Of a stretch of 64,000 nt of DNA, positions 53,514-61,922 are shown in pieces (the first letter of the stretch is position 1; every line of letters starts with the position of its first letter). The stretch comes from Rhizobium sp. BG4 (GTDB lineage: Bacteria; Pseudomonadota; Alphaproteobacteria; Rhizobiales; Rhizobiaceae), in NCBI RefSeq assembly GCF_016864575.1, contig NZ_CP044125.1:3888001-3952000 (forward strand), written 5' to 3'. The position numbers and the translations under genes are program-made. Under the pieces are notes generated by a model, which saw only the letters and a program-made list of their open reading frames with translations, had not been told where the DNA came from and searched no databases.

Positions 53514-55475
53514 ATGACAGAGATTAACGGCGTCGTTCCGGCGATCGCCAAGGCGTTGTCGAAGCGCGGCTATACGACGTTGACCCCGGTTCAGCAGGCG
53601 ATGCTCGACCCGGCGCTGGCCGCTTCCGACGCGCTCGTTTCCGCCCAGACGGGCTCCGGCAAGACCGTTGCCTTCGGCCTGGCGCTCGCTCCGACGCTGC
53701 TTGAAGACAATGACCGCTTCGAGCCGGCCGCCGAGCCGCTGGCGCTTGTTATCGCGCCGACCCGCGAACTTGCCCTGCAGGTGAAGCGCGAGCTGGAATG
53801 GCTTTATGAAATGACCGGTGCGCTGATCGTCAGCTGCGTCGGCGGCATGGATATCCGCAGCGAGCGCCGGGCGCTGGAGCGCGGCGCCCATATCGTCGTC
53901 GGCACACCTGGCCGTCTCTGCGACCATATCCGCCGCAAGGCGCTCGACATGTCGGCGCTGAAGGCCGTGGTGCTCGATGAAGCCGACGAGATGCTCGATC
54001 TCGGCTTCCGCGAAGATCTCGAATTCATTCTCGAAGCAGCACCGGATGACCGCCGCACGCTGATGTTCTCTGCAACGGTACCGGCGGCGATCGCCAAGCT
54101 TGCCAAGAGCTACCAGCGCGATGCCGTGCGCATTTCGACGCAGTCGGAAGAAAAGCAGCATGTCGATATCGAATATCGCGCGCTGGCCGTGGCGCCTTCG
54201 GACCGCGAAAACGCCATCATCAACGTGCTGCGCTATTACGATGCGAAGAACGCCATTGTGTTCTGCTCGACGCGCGCGGCCGTCAATCACCTGACGGCGC
54301 GGTTCAACAACCGCAATTTCTCCGTCGTCGCGCTCTCCGGCGAGCTCACCCAGAATGAACGTACGCATGCGCTGCAGGCGATGCGCGACGGCCGGGCGCG
54401 GGTCTGCATCGCGACCGACGTCGCCGCCCGCGGCATCGACCTTCCGGGCCTCGACCTCGTCATCCATGCCGACCTGCCGACCAACCCGGAAACCCTGCTT
54501 CATCGCAGCGGCCGTACCGGCCGTGCAGGACGCAAGGGGGTCAGCGCGCTGATCGTGCCGCTCAATGCCCGCCGCAAGGCCGAGCGTATTCTCGACGGCG
54601 CCGGCATTTCGCCGACCTGGGCACGCCCGCCGTCTGCCGAGGAGGTCATGCGCCGCGACGACGAGCGGCTGCTGGCCGATCCGATCCTTAGCGATGCAGA
54701 CGTGCAGGACGACGAAATCCTCGTCAACCAGCTGATCGCCAACTATGGCCCCGAGAAGCTCGCAGCAGCCTTCGTGCGGCTCTACCGCTCCAACCAGTCG
54801 GCACCCGAGGACATTACCGAAGTGTCGCTCGATGGCGGTGCGCGCAAGCGCCGCGACAATGCCGATGGTCCGCGCGAACCGAGCCAGAAGGGTCCGCGCG
54901 ACGATTTCGGCCCGAGCGTCTGGTTCTCGCTCTCGGTCGGCCGCAAGCAGAATGCCGAGCCGCGCTGGCTGATCCCGATGATCTGCCGCAACGGCAATCT
55001 GACGAAGCGCGAAATCGGCGCGATCAAGATGCAGCCGGAAGAGACTTTCGTGGAGATCGCGGCCGACAATGCCGAAGCCTTCCTGAAGGCGCTCGGCCCG
55101 AACAAGACGATGGAACGCGGCATCCGCGTCAATCGCCTGAACGGCATGCCCGATTTCAGCAAGCCGGCCGCCGGCAAGCCGCAGGGCAAGAAGGCCTATG
55201 AGGCACGCCGCGACGACGATTTCCGCGAGGACCGGCCGAAGGCCAAGTTCAAGAAGGATTTCCAGGCAGAAGGTGCGCCCGAGCGCAGCGACAAGCCCTG
55301 GAGCAAGAAGCCCGGCAAGGGCAAGTTCGAGGGCCAGGCGAAATTCGGCGACAAGCCCAAGTTCGGCGATAAGCCGAAGTTTGAAGGCAAGCCGAAATTC
55401 GAGGGCAAGGGCAAGCCGGAAGGCAAGGGCGGCTTTGCGCCGAAGGGCAAGTTCGCCAAGAAGAAGCAGGGCTGA
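53514..55475 (+). CDS. DEAD-box ATP-dependent RNA helicase
   Basis: A 653-residue helicase. Q motif TLTPVQQAML, motif I AQTGSGKT (near residue 43), PTRELALQ, GTPGRL, motif II DEADEMLD (near 155), SAT, then the second RecA domain with HRSGRTGRAGRKG (near 330). Residues about 460-540 look like a DbpA/CsdA-type RNA-binding domain, and the last 80 residues are a Lys/Phe/Gly-rich repeat tail (copies of FGDKPK and FEGKPK). It should unwind RNA in ribosome assembly or mRNA decay. Confidence 0.94.
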   Translation: MTEINGVVPAIAKALSKRGYTTLTPVQQAMLDPALAASDALVSAQTGSGKTVAFGLALAPTLLEDNDRFEPAAEPLALVIAPTRELALQVKRELEWLYEMTGALIVSCVGGMDIRSERRALERGAHIVVGTPGRLCDHIRRKALDMSALKAVVLDEADEMLDLGFREDLEFILEAAPDDRRTLMFSATVPAAIAKLAKSYQRDAVRISTQSEEKQHVDIEYRALAVAPSDRENAIINVLRYYDAKNAIVFCSTRAAVNHLTARFNNRNFSVVALSGELTQNERTHALQAMRDGRARVCIATDVAARGIDLPGLDLVIHADLPTNPETLLHRSGRTGRAGRKGVSALIVPLNARRKAERILDGAGISPTWARPPSAEEVMRRDDERLLADPILSDADVQDDEILVNQLIANYGPEKLAAAFVRLYRSNQSAPEDITEVSLDGGARKRRDNADGPREPSQKGPRDDFGPSVWFSLSVGRKQNAEPRWLIPMICRNGNLTKREIGAIKMQPEETFVEIAADNAEAFLKALGPNKTMERGIRVNRLNGMPDFSKPAAGKPQGKKAYEARRDDDFREDRPKAKFKKDFQAEGAPERSDKPWSKKPGKGKFEGQAKFGDKPKFGDKPKFEGKPKFEGKGKPEGKGGFAPKGKFAKKKQG

Positions 55476-55514
55476 CAATAGTGGTAGCCGGCACATTGCC
55501 AGTGTGAGGCGCTG

Positions 55515-56141
55515 ATGCCGGTCACCCCTGAAGACGCCGAAGCCTTCATCACCAGAAATCTCGAGCTTCGTCCGGCACCATCGGTGCCGGAGATCAGGCT
55601 TTATGCGGCGCACTCCGCAAGCCGGCTTGGCCGTCTCCCCGGTGGAGGCGGCGAGCCGCCTTACTGGGCCTATCACTGGGCCGGCGGCAGCGCACTGGCG
55701 CGCCATCTACTTTCTCATCCCGAATGCGTGCGTGGCCGCGACGTCATCGATCTCGGCTGCGGTTCCGGCATCGTCGCAATGGCTGCGGCCATGGGTGGGG
55801 CGCGTGTTACGGCGATCGACACGGATGCCTATGCGATCGCGGCGACGCGTCTCAACGCGGCCGCCAATGGCGTGACGCTGGCGGTTCTGCAATCCGATCT
55901 GCTGGATGGTCCGCCGCCTGCGGCCGATGTCATTCTTGCCGGCGATCTCTTCTATAACCGGGCGCTCGCCAGGCGCAGCCTCGCATTCCTTCGGCGCTGC
56001 CGGCATTCCGGCATCGAGGTGCTGATCGGCGATCCCGGGCGCAAGCCGCTGCCGCGCGCCAAGCTGAAGCTTCTGGCGAGTTACGCCGTCGCAGATTTCG
56101 GGGAAGGGGAAACGGAAAGCGGCGTCTATACGCTCGCTTGA
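55515..56141 (+). CDS. SAM-dependent methyltransferase, ETF-beta lysine methyltransferase-like
   Basis: A 208-residue Rossmann methyltransferase. SAM motif I is VIDLGCGSGIVAMAAA, the acidic residue ends AIDTDAYA, and the motif LAGDLFY near 140 is the DxFY signature of the seven-beta-strand lysine methyltransferase group. Agrobacterium homologues methylate the electron-transfer flavoprotein beta subunit (from memory); ribosomal protein L11 methylation is the alternative. 39 bases after the helicase gene on the same strand. Confidence 0.85.
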   Translation: MPVTPEDAEAFITRNLELRPAPSVPEIRLYAAHSASRLGRLPGGGGEPPYWAYHWAGGSALARHLLSHPECVRGRDVIDLGCGSGIVAMAAAMGGARVTAIDTDAYAIAATRLNAAANGVTLAVLQSDLLDGPPPAADVILAGDLFYNRALARRSLAFLRRCRHSGIEVLIGDPGRKPLPRAKLKLLASYAVADFGEGETESGVYTLA

Positions 56142-56183
56142 GGTGACGCCCGCCGCAAGCTGCGAACGGGCGCCAGCAGTTTA

Positions 56184-56888
56184 TCAGACGGAGCGGGTCA
56201 GGCCGCCATCGACGCGCAGGTTCTGGCCGGTGATGTAACCGGCGCCATCGGACGCCAAGAAGGCGATGGTGGCGGCGATTTCCTCGCTGGTGCCGTAGCG
56301 CTTCATAGGCACGCTGTCGCGGCGTTCTTCGGTTGCCGGAAGGCTGTCGATCCAGCCGGGCAGAACGTTGTTCATACGGATATTGTCGCCCGCATAGGTC
56401 TCGGCGAAGACCTTGGTGAAGGACGCCAGACCGGCGCGGAAGACCGCCGAGGTCGGGAACATCGCGCTCGGCTCGAAGGCCCAGGCGGTGGAGATGTTGA
56501 TGATCACGCCCGATTTCTGCTTCTGCATCTGCGGCGTCACAAGCCGCGTCGGGCGGATGACGTTCATCAGGTAGACGTCCATGCCGCGATGCCAGTCTTC
56601 GTCGGTGATCTCGAGGATCGGTGCGCGCGGGCCATGACCGGCGCTATTGACGAGCACGTCGATGCGGCCCCATTCGGACAGGGCACGATCGGTGAGCTTG
56701 CGCAAATCGTCGTTCGACTGGTTGGAGCCGGTGACGCCGAAGCCGCCGAGTTCCTTGGCGAGCTCTTCGCCCTTGCCCGAGGAGGACAGGATCGCGACCT
56801 TGTAGCCGTCGGCTGCCAGGCGTTTCGCCGCCGCAGCACCCATGCCGCTGCCGCCTGCCGTGACCAATGCTACCTTTTCAACCGCCAT
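56184..56888 (-). CDS. SDR-family protein lacking the usual catalytic Tyr-Lys pair
   Basis: A 234-residue short-chain dehydrogenase fold. The cofactor loop TAGGSGMGAA (10-19) and NSAG (81-84) are normal and the structural Ser133 is in IINISTAW. At the YxxxK position the sequence reads Ser147-A-V-F-Arg151 before AGLASFTK, so the catalytic Tyr and Lys are both missing. The end, GYITGQNLRVDGGLTRSV, is family-typical. It may bind NAD(P) without normal oxidoreductase activity, or use another residue. The start at 56888 (MAVEKV) is preferred to 56900. Confidence 0.88.
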   Translation of the reverse strand: MAVEKVALVTAGGSGMGAAAAKRLAADGYKVAILSSSGKGEELAKELGGFGVTGSNQSNDDLRKLTDRALSEWGRIDVLVNSAGHGPRAPILEITDEDWHRGMDVYLMNVIRPTRLVTPQMQKQKSGVIINISTAWAFEPSAMFPTSAVFRAGLASFTKVFAETYAGDNIRMNNVLPGWIDSLPATEERRDSVPMKRYGTSEEIAATIAFLASDGAGYITGQNLRVDGGLTRSV

Positions 56889-56995
56889 ACTCGCCTCCAT
56901 TGCCTATGCGCGCCGGAACCCGGCGCCGCGTCCAAATAACGGGTGCCGTGATATCATTCCGGTGCCGGGAAGGCGAGAGCGGGAAACGCGGCCGG

Positions 56996-57184
56996 CTACA
57001 TGGCGAGGCGAAGGCGCATATCCTCCGGCTCGCGGTTCCGCTCGAAGCGAACGATGAGTTCGTCGAGCGCCACGCCGATATCGGCATCGCTCCATCCCTG
57101 GCTCTTCAGCCGCAGGAAGATCTCCTGCATGCGAAGCTTCAGGAACACGGCAAGATCGGGGTCTGAATCTTTGATCGAACGCAT
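56996..57184 (-). CDS. Small helical protein of unknown function
   Basis: A 62-residue protein (MRSIKDSDPDLAVF start), predicted to be mostly helical, with alternating charged and hydrophobic residues. The start at 57184 has no strong ribosome site. The frame stays open to 57490, but the upstream part has no coding look. Found between the SDR gene and a gene-poor stretch. No family recognised. Confidence 0.55.
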   Translation of the reverse strand: MRSIKDSDPDLAVFLKLRMQEIFLRLKSQGWSDADIGVALDELIVRFERNREPEDMRLRLAM

Positions 57185-57501
57185 GGCTTTACTCTGAAAT
57201 CCCTTGAGACAACGGATGACGAAAGAAAAAATGGGCTCGCCACGCGAAACACAGGCGAGCCCTATTGCCCTCGCAGGTCCGCCGACTTGCATCAGGCCGC
57301 CCGCCGAAGTGCAACGGGCATTGAATTGGAGGTTCGGAGGCGGGTCGGACGCCTCACGATCAGGTAACCATAAGACGCCGTTGGTGTCGCGTGACGTCGC
57401 CGTGACACGACCTTTGCGCGAATCAGCGTGTTTTACTTGCCTGCGACTGATCCGAAACATTCCACTCTGCGTAGTTCGTGCCGCAAACACGGGAATGTTT
57501 C
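57185..57501. other. 317-bp region without a convincing gene
   Basis: Both strands are open in one frame, but codon use looks random and no start has a ribosome site. It separates a small unknown minus-strand gene from a tiny plus-strand frame. No hairpin with a T-run was noticed. Confidence 0.45.
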
Positions 57502-57585
57502 ATGCGCCTACTGATTATCGGATTGGGAATACTGGCGATCCTCGCCTGGGCAGCGGTCTTCTATGTCACGTCGGGAGCCTTTTAG
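57502..57585 (+). CDS. Possible 27-residue membrane peptide
   Basis: A short frame (start MRLLIIGLGIL, ending VTSGAF) with one hydrophobic helix covering almost the whole peptide. It could be a single-pass membrane microprotein. The ribosome site is weak (GGGAATG), and there is no homology evidence, so this remains tentative. It lies upstream of the MarR-MFS unit. Confidence 0.35.
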   Translation: MRLLIIGLGILAILAWAAVFYVTSGAF

Positions 57586-57670
57586 AGCGGCAGCATTTCA
57601 CGCAAGCGGCGGCGCATTTCTCCATCGCAGGACGAGAATATTTCATGTCGGTGCGTTCTTGCGCCAATTT

Positions 57671-57706
57671 AGATGATATGTCATCTATCGCGATATCAAC
57701 GGATAT
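57671..57706 (+). promoter_or_regulatory. Inverted repeats upstream of the MarR gene (likely operator)
   Basis: AGATGA-TATG-TCATCT (57671-57686) is a perfect 6+6 dyad, and ATATC-AACG-GATAT (57693-57706) a second, ending 5 bases before the regulator's ATG. MarR proteins bind such short dyads over their own promoters. No ribosome site other than GGAT is visible here. Confidence 0.55.
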
Positions 57707-57711
57707 GTCTC

Positions 57712-58170
57712 ATGCCTCCCGAGCACGATAGAATTCTCGCCACCTTCGGCACGCTTGTCGGTCAGGCCGGGCGCCTTTGGCGCCGCGCCGCCGATCAGAA
57801 GCTGCAGCCGTTTGGTCTCACCGAAGCCACCTGGCTGCCCTTGCTGCGCATCTCCCGGTCGGCGACACCGATGCACCAGAAGGCGCTGGCGGCATCGCTG
57901 TCGCTCGATAATTCCTCGGTCGTGCGGCTGATCGACAATCTGGAGGCAGCGGGACTCGTCGAACGGCAGGAAGGGGAGGACCGGCGCGCCAAGGCGATCG
58001 TGCTCACCGAAGCAGGGCGTCGCACCGTCATTGACGTTGAGCGTGTGGCGCAGAGCGTGCGCGAAGAGGCGCTCGCCGGATTGCCGCGCGAAGATGTCGA
58101 GACGGCCTTCCGCGTGCTCGAACATATCTCAGCCGTCTTTTCCCGCCCCAGCGAGGAGCAAGTATCGTGA
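57712..58170 (+). CDS. MarR-family transcriptional regulator
   Basis: A 152-residue winged-helix regulator: LTEATWLPLLRISR, then the recognition region MHQKALAASLSLDNSSVVRLIDNLEAAGLVERQEG and the wing EDRRAKAIVLTEAGR. MarR proteins repress adjacent efflux or catabolic genes and release on binding phenolic ligands. It overlaps the downstream MFS gene by 4 bases (start 58167), a typical repressor-transporter pair. Likely bound to the dyads upstream. Confidence 0.9.
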   Translation: MPPEHDRILATFGTLVGQAGRLWRRAADQKLQPFGLTEATWLPLLRISRSATPMHQKALAASLSLDNSSVVRLIDNLEAAGLVERQEGEDRRAKAIVLTEAGRRTVIDVERVAQSVREEALAGLPREDVETAFRVLEHISAVFSRPSEEQVS

Positions 58171-59407
58171 ATTCCCATCCTGGCCGGCTGGCCGATGCCG
58201 CGCCGTTGATATCGCCGAAGAGCGTTCCCGTCTGGCTGCTGGCGCTCGTGACCTTCAGCGGCACGCTTGCCATGCACATCTTCGTGCCGGCTCTGCCGTC
58301 GGCCGCAACCGATCTCGGCGCCAGCATCGGCGAGATGCAGATGACGGTCAGCCTCTATATTTTCGGCCTTGCCGTCGGGCAGCTGGTCTATGGCCCACTC
58401 TCGGACCGCTACGGCCGCCGTCCGGTGCTGATGAACGGGCTGGTGCTCTATACGCTTGCGGGGCTCGCGGCACTCGTTTCGCCGAGCGTCCATGCGCTGA
58501 TCGCCGCGCGGCTTTTTCAGGCGCTCGGCGGCTGCGCTGGCCTCGTCATCGCAAGAGCCATTGTCCGCGACACCTCGACGGCTGACGATACAGCCAAGCG
58601 GCTTGCGGTCATGAACCTGATGGTGACGGTCGGCCCCGGTCTTGCGCCGATTGCAGGTGGAGCGCTTGCGGCAACGCTTGGCTGGCGCTCGATCTTCGTG
58701 GCGCTCTGTGCGCTCGGCATTCTCAACATGCTGATGACCTGGAAGCTGGTGCCGGAGACCGGACGGCGCAATGCCGAGACCTCGGTCAAATCGCTGAGCC
58801 GCGACTATCTCGGCCTGCTGCGCTCACCGGCTTTCGTTGGCTACGCGATCGGCGGGGGTGCGCGACGACGTCGATGTATGCCTTTACGGCCTCTGCACCC
58901 TTCATCGTCATGAACGAGCTGCACCGGCCGGCAACCGAGGTGGGCATCTGCCTTGCTTTGCTGATCTTCGGTTACTGGATCGGCAGCATGATCGCGACAC
59001 GGCTGATCGGGCGCTTTGCGATGAAGCGGCTGATGGTCATCTCCAACCTCGTCAGCATCGGTGCGGCACTCGCGTTCCTGGCGCTGGCGGCGAGCGGCGA
59101 ACTCCAGCTGCTGCCGATGATGGCGGCGATCATGGTCTATACGATCGGTGCGGGCGTGGCTTCGCCGAATGCGCTGACGCTTGCCGTCAGCGTCAATCCG
59201 AAGGTCACCGGCTCGGCCTCGGGGCTCTACGGCGCAACGCAGATGGCTGTTGGAGCCGTCTGCACGGCGCTGGCAGGCATCGGCGGCGATCCGGGCCTGG
59301 CGGCGGCCAGCGTTCTCGTCGGCGCCAGCATTCTGGCGCAGAGCTGCTTCTGGATCGGCGTGAAGGCGAGCGACGCTACGGCAGCAGGCCGGGGCGCAGC
59401 AGCATGA
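58167..59407 (+). pseudogene. Bcr/CflA-type MFS drug transporter, interrupted by a one-base frameshift
   Basis: A 12-helix major facilitator in two frames: from 58167 (start GTG) to about 58858, with SDRYGRRPVLM (the loop 2/3 MFS motif) and IVRDTST; then from about 58859 to 59407, with MYAFTASAPFIV and GSASGLYGATQMAVGA. The join is GGCGGGGGTGCG, where one more G (run 58854-58858) would read GGC GGG GGG TGC GCG and continue as CATTSMYAF. Restored length is about 413 residues. It should export drugs or a small metabolite. Its stop overlaps the convergent moeA end by 32 bases. Confidence 0.87.
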
Positions 59408-60602
59408 CAGGGCAGGGCGCACCGGCGGAAAGTGCGGGCGCATGCGGCGGACGGATGATCAGGCAATCGGCGGCCGCGAAGATCTTCATCATCGATGAAT
59501 CCTGCTTGCCGAAGGGCTTTGCCTGCCAAGCACCGGATGGCGATTTCACGAGTGTGGCACGGACATAATCCTGGCGCTGGTCGTTGGCTGCGAGCTCGAC
59601 GGCCGCTTCCGCGACGATCTCACGCTTGACCGGCGGCAGCGAGGCGAGCTCGCGGACCAGCGGCTCTAGGAAGAGCAGCCCACATACCAGCGTCGAGACA
59701 GGGTTTCCCGGCAGGCCGAGAACGTGGATCTTGCCGAGGCTGCCGACCATCAGCGGCTTTCCGGGCCGCATGGCGATGCGCCAGAAATCGAGCTGCATGC
59801 CGGCGGCAACCAGTGTCGACTGAACGAGATCGTGGTCGCCGACGGATGCTCCGCCGAGCGTGACGATGACATCGGCGCCTGCGCCTTCGGCCTTGCGGAT
59901 CGCGGCGGTGATGGCCGCCTTGTCATCAGGGACGATGCCGAGATCGAGCACCTCGCCGCCGGCATTGCGCACCAGAGCGGCAACGCCAAAGGTGCTCGAC
60001 GCGATGATCTGCGATGGGCCGGGCTTGCTTCCGGGAGTGACCAGCTCGTCGCCGGTGGCGAGGATCGCGACGCGCGGCTTGCGCAGCACCTGCATCTCCG
60101 GCTGGTTCATCCCGGCAGCGACCGTCAGCCTGCTGAAATCCATCACCGTACCGGCGAGCAGCACAGGCTCGGATTCCACGAAATCCTGCCCGTACGGGCG
60201 GATATGCTGGCCCTGGCGCACCGCGAATTTGGTGCGGACGCCGCCATCGATCTTTTCGGCATCCTCCTGCAGCAGCACGCTGTCGGCGCCTTCGGGCACC
60301 GGCGCTCCGGTGAAGATGCGGACGGCTTCGCCCTTGCCGACCGTGCCCTCGAAAGCGTGACCGGCGGAGGAAGTACCGATGACGCGAAGCTCTGCGCCCG
60401 GCTCCGGCGCATCCTCGCGGCGCAGCGCGTAGCCATCCATGGCGGAAGCATTGAAGGGCGGCTGGGTCAGCCGGGCAACGAGATCGGCTGCCAGCACGCG
60501 GCCATCGGCCTCAGCCAGTGCCACGGGCTCATGCTCCGAAACGGGCGATGCACTGCCGAGCAGGCGGGCCTGGGCTTCGGCTACCGGCAACAGGCTGCTC
60601 AT
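59376..60602 (-). CDS. moeA: Molybdopterin molybdenumtransferase
   Basis: A 408-residue MoeA, inserting molybdate into adenylylated molybdopterin to finish the molybdenum cofactor. Seen are FNASAMDGYA (domain III), FTGAPVPEGAD, GDELV and the C-terminal LPGNPVS region (GLPGNPVSTLVCG). The ATG overlaps the moaC stop by 4 bases (ATGA). Last gene of the ppiD-trpD-trpC-moaC-moeA row. Confidence 0.95.
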   Translation of the reverse strand: MSSLLPVAEAQARLLGSASPVSEHEPVALAEADGRVLAADLVARLTQPPFNASAMDGYALRREDAPEPGAELRVIGTSSAGHAFEGTVGKGEAVRIFTGAPVPEGADSVLLQEDAEKIDGGVRTKFAVRQGQHIRPYGQDFVESEPVLLAGTVMDFSRLTVAAGMNQPEMQVLRKPRVAILATGDELVTPGSKPGPSQIIASSTFGVAALVRNAGGEVLDLGIVPDDKAAITAAIRKAEGAGADVIVTLGGASVGDHDLVQSTLVAAGMQLDFWRIAMRPGKPLMVGSLGKIHVLGLPGNPVSTLVCGLLFLEPLVRELASLPPVKREIVAEAAVELAANDQRQDYVRATLVKSPSGAWQAKPFGKQDSSMMKIFAAADCLIIRPPHAPALSAGAPCPVMLLRPGLLP

Positions 60603-61099
60603 CGGCCGGCCTCCGGATGACGGAAGTCGCCGGACTTGCCGCCGGACTTTTCCAGCAGGCGGATGCCGCCGATTTCCATCGCCTTGTCTGCCGCCTTTGC
60701 CATGTCGTAGATCGTCAGGCAGGCGACGGAGACCGCGGTCAACGCTTCCATCTCGACGCCGGTCTTGCCGGTGAGTTTGGCCGTCGCAGTCACCCGCAGG
60801 CCGGGCAGGGCGGCGTCCTCTTCGATCTCGACGCTGACCTTGGTCAGCATCAGCGGATGGCAGAGCGGAATGAGACTAGAGGTTTGCTTGGCGGCCATGA
60901 TGCCGGCCAGGCGAGCAGTGCCGATGACATCGCCCTTCTTGGCATTACCGTCACGGATCAGCGCCAGGGTTTCGGGCGCCATCCGCACGTGACCTTCGGC
61001 CGTGGCGATGCGCGTCGTTTCGGCCTTGTCGCCGACATCGACCATGTTCGCCTCGCCGGAGGCGCCGATATGGGTCAGGCGGGGCTCATCGCCGCTCAT
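60599..61099 (-). CDS. moaC: Cyclic pyranopterin monophosphate synthase
   Basis: A 166-residue MoaC, which with MoaA turns GTP into cyclic pyranopterin monophosphate. Family motifs are MVDVGDKAETTRIATA, KKGDVIGTARLAGIMAAKQTS, IPLCHPLMLTKV and TGVEMEALTAVSVACLTIYDM. The start at 61099 (MSGDEP) is 1 base after the trpC stop; a longer form starting at 61162 lies inside trpC. Coupled with moeA by 4 overlapping bases. Confidence 0.96.
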   Translation of the reverse strand: MSGDEPRLTHIGASGEANMVDVGDKAETTRIATAEGHVRMAPETLALIRDGNAKKGDVIGTARLAGIMAAKQTSSLIPLCHPLMLTKVSVEIEEDAALPGLRVTATAKLTGKTGVEMEALTAVSVACLTIYDMAKAADKAMEIGGIRLLEKSGGKSGDFRHPEAGR

Positions 61100-61100
61100 G

Positions 61101-61913
61101 TCATTCAGCCGCGATTGCAGCTTCGCCGAACAGCAGCGCGCGGGTGGCGGCCGCGACATCATCCTTGCGCATCAGGCTCTCGCCGACGAGGAAGGTGTTG
61201 ATGCCGAAGGCCTGCAGCCGCTTGCAATCGGCATTGGTGAAGATGCCGCTTTCGCCGACGAGCAGACGATCGTCGGGCACCATGGCCGACAGCTGTTCGC
61301 TGACGGTCAGGCTGACTTCGAAGGTGCGCAGATTGCGGTTATTGATGCCCACGAGCGGTGAGGAGAGCTTCAGCGCCCGCTCCATTTCCTCGGCATCGTG
61401 AACTTCGACCAGAACATCCATGCCGAGCCCGAAGGCTTCGTCCTGCAGGCGCTCGGCGTCACTGTCGCTCAGCGATGCCATGATCAGCAGGATGCAGTCT
61501 GCGCCCCATGCGCGGGCTTCGTGGACCTGGTAGGTCTCGAACATGAAATCCTTGCGCAGCGCCGGCAGCGAGCAGGCGGCGCGGGCAGCGGTCAGGAATT
61601 CCGGCGCGCCCTGGAAGCTCGGCGTATCGGTCAGAACCGAAAGACAGGCGGCGCTGCCGTTCTCGTAGGCCTTGGCAAGCGCCGGCGGATCGAAATCCGG
61701 GCGGATCAGGCCCTTGGACGGGCTCGCCTTCTTGATTTCGGCAATCAGCCCGAACTCGCCGGCATCCCGCTTGGCAACGAGCGCCTTGTGAAAGCCGCGC
61801 GGTGCCGATTGGCCCGCCTGCATCGCCTTCAGGTCGGCAAGCGAGACCTTGGCCTTGGCGGCGGCGATCTCCTCGCGCTTGTAGGTTTCGATCTTCTTCA
61901 GGATATCGGTCAT
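61101..61913 (-). CDS. trpC: Indole-3-glycerol-phosphate synthase
   Basis: A 270-residue monofunctional TrpC, closing the indole ring in tryptophan synthesis. TIM-barrel motifs: AEIKKASPSKGLI (catalytic Lys), LRKDFMF, LVEVHDAEEMERAL, GINNRNLRTF and GESGIFTNAD. Between trpD and moaC with gaps of 9 and 1 bases. Confidence 0.97.
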   Translation of the reverse strand: MTDILKKIETYKREEIAAAKAKVSLADLKAMQAGQSAPRGFHKALVAKRDAGEFGLIAEIKKASPSKGLIRPDFDPPALAKAYENGSAACLSVLTDTPSFQGAPEFLTAARAACSLPALRKDFMFETYQVHEARAWGADCILLIMASLSDSDAERLQDEAFGLGMDVLVEVHDAEEMERALKLSSPLVGINNRNLRTFEVSLTVSEQLSAMVPDDRLLVGESGIFTNADCKRLQAFGINTFLVGESLMRKDDVAAATRALLFGEAAIAAE

Positions 61914-61922
61914 CGGGCAATC

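Noticed and set aside
57204..57731. A 175-residue plus-strand frame
   Set aside because: Random-looking composition, no ribosome site, and it runs into the MarR operator and start codon.
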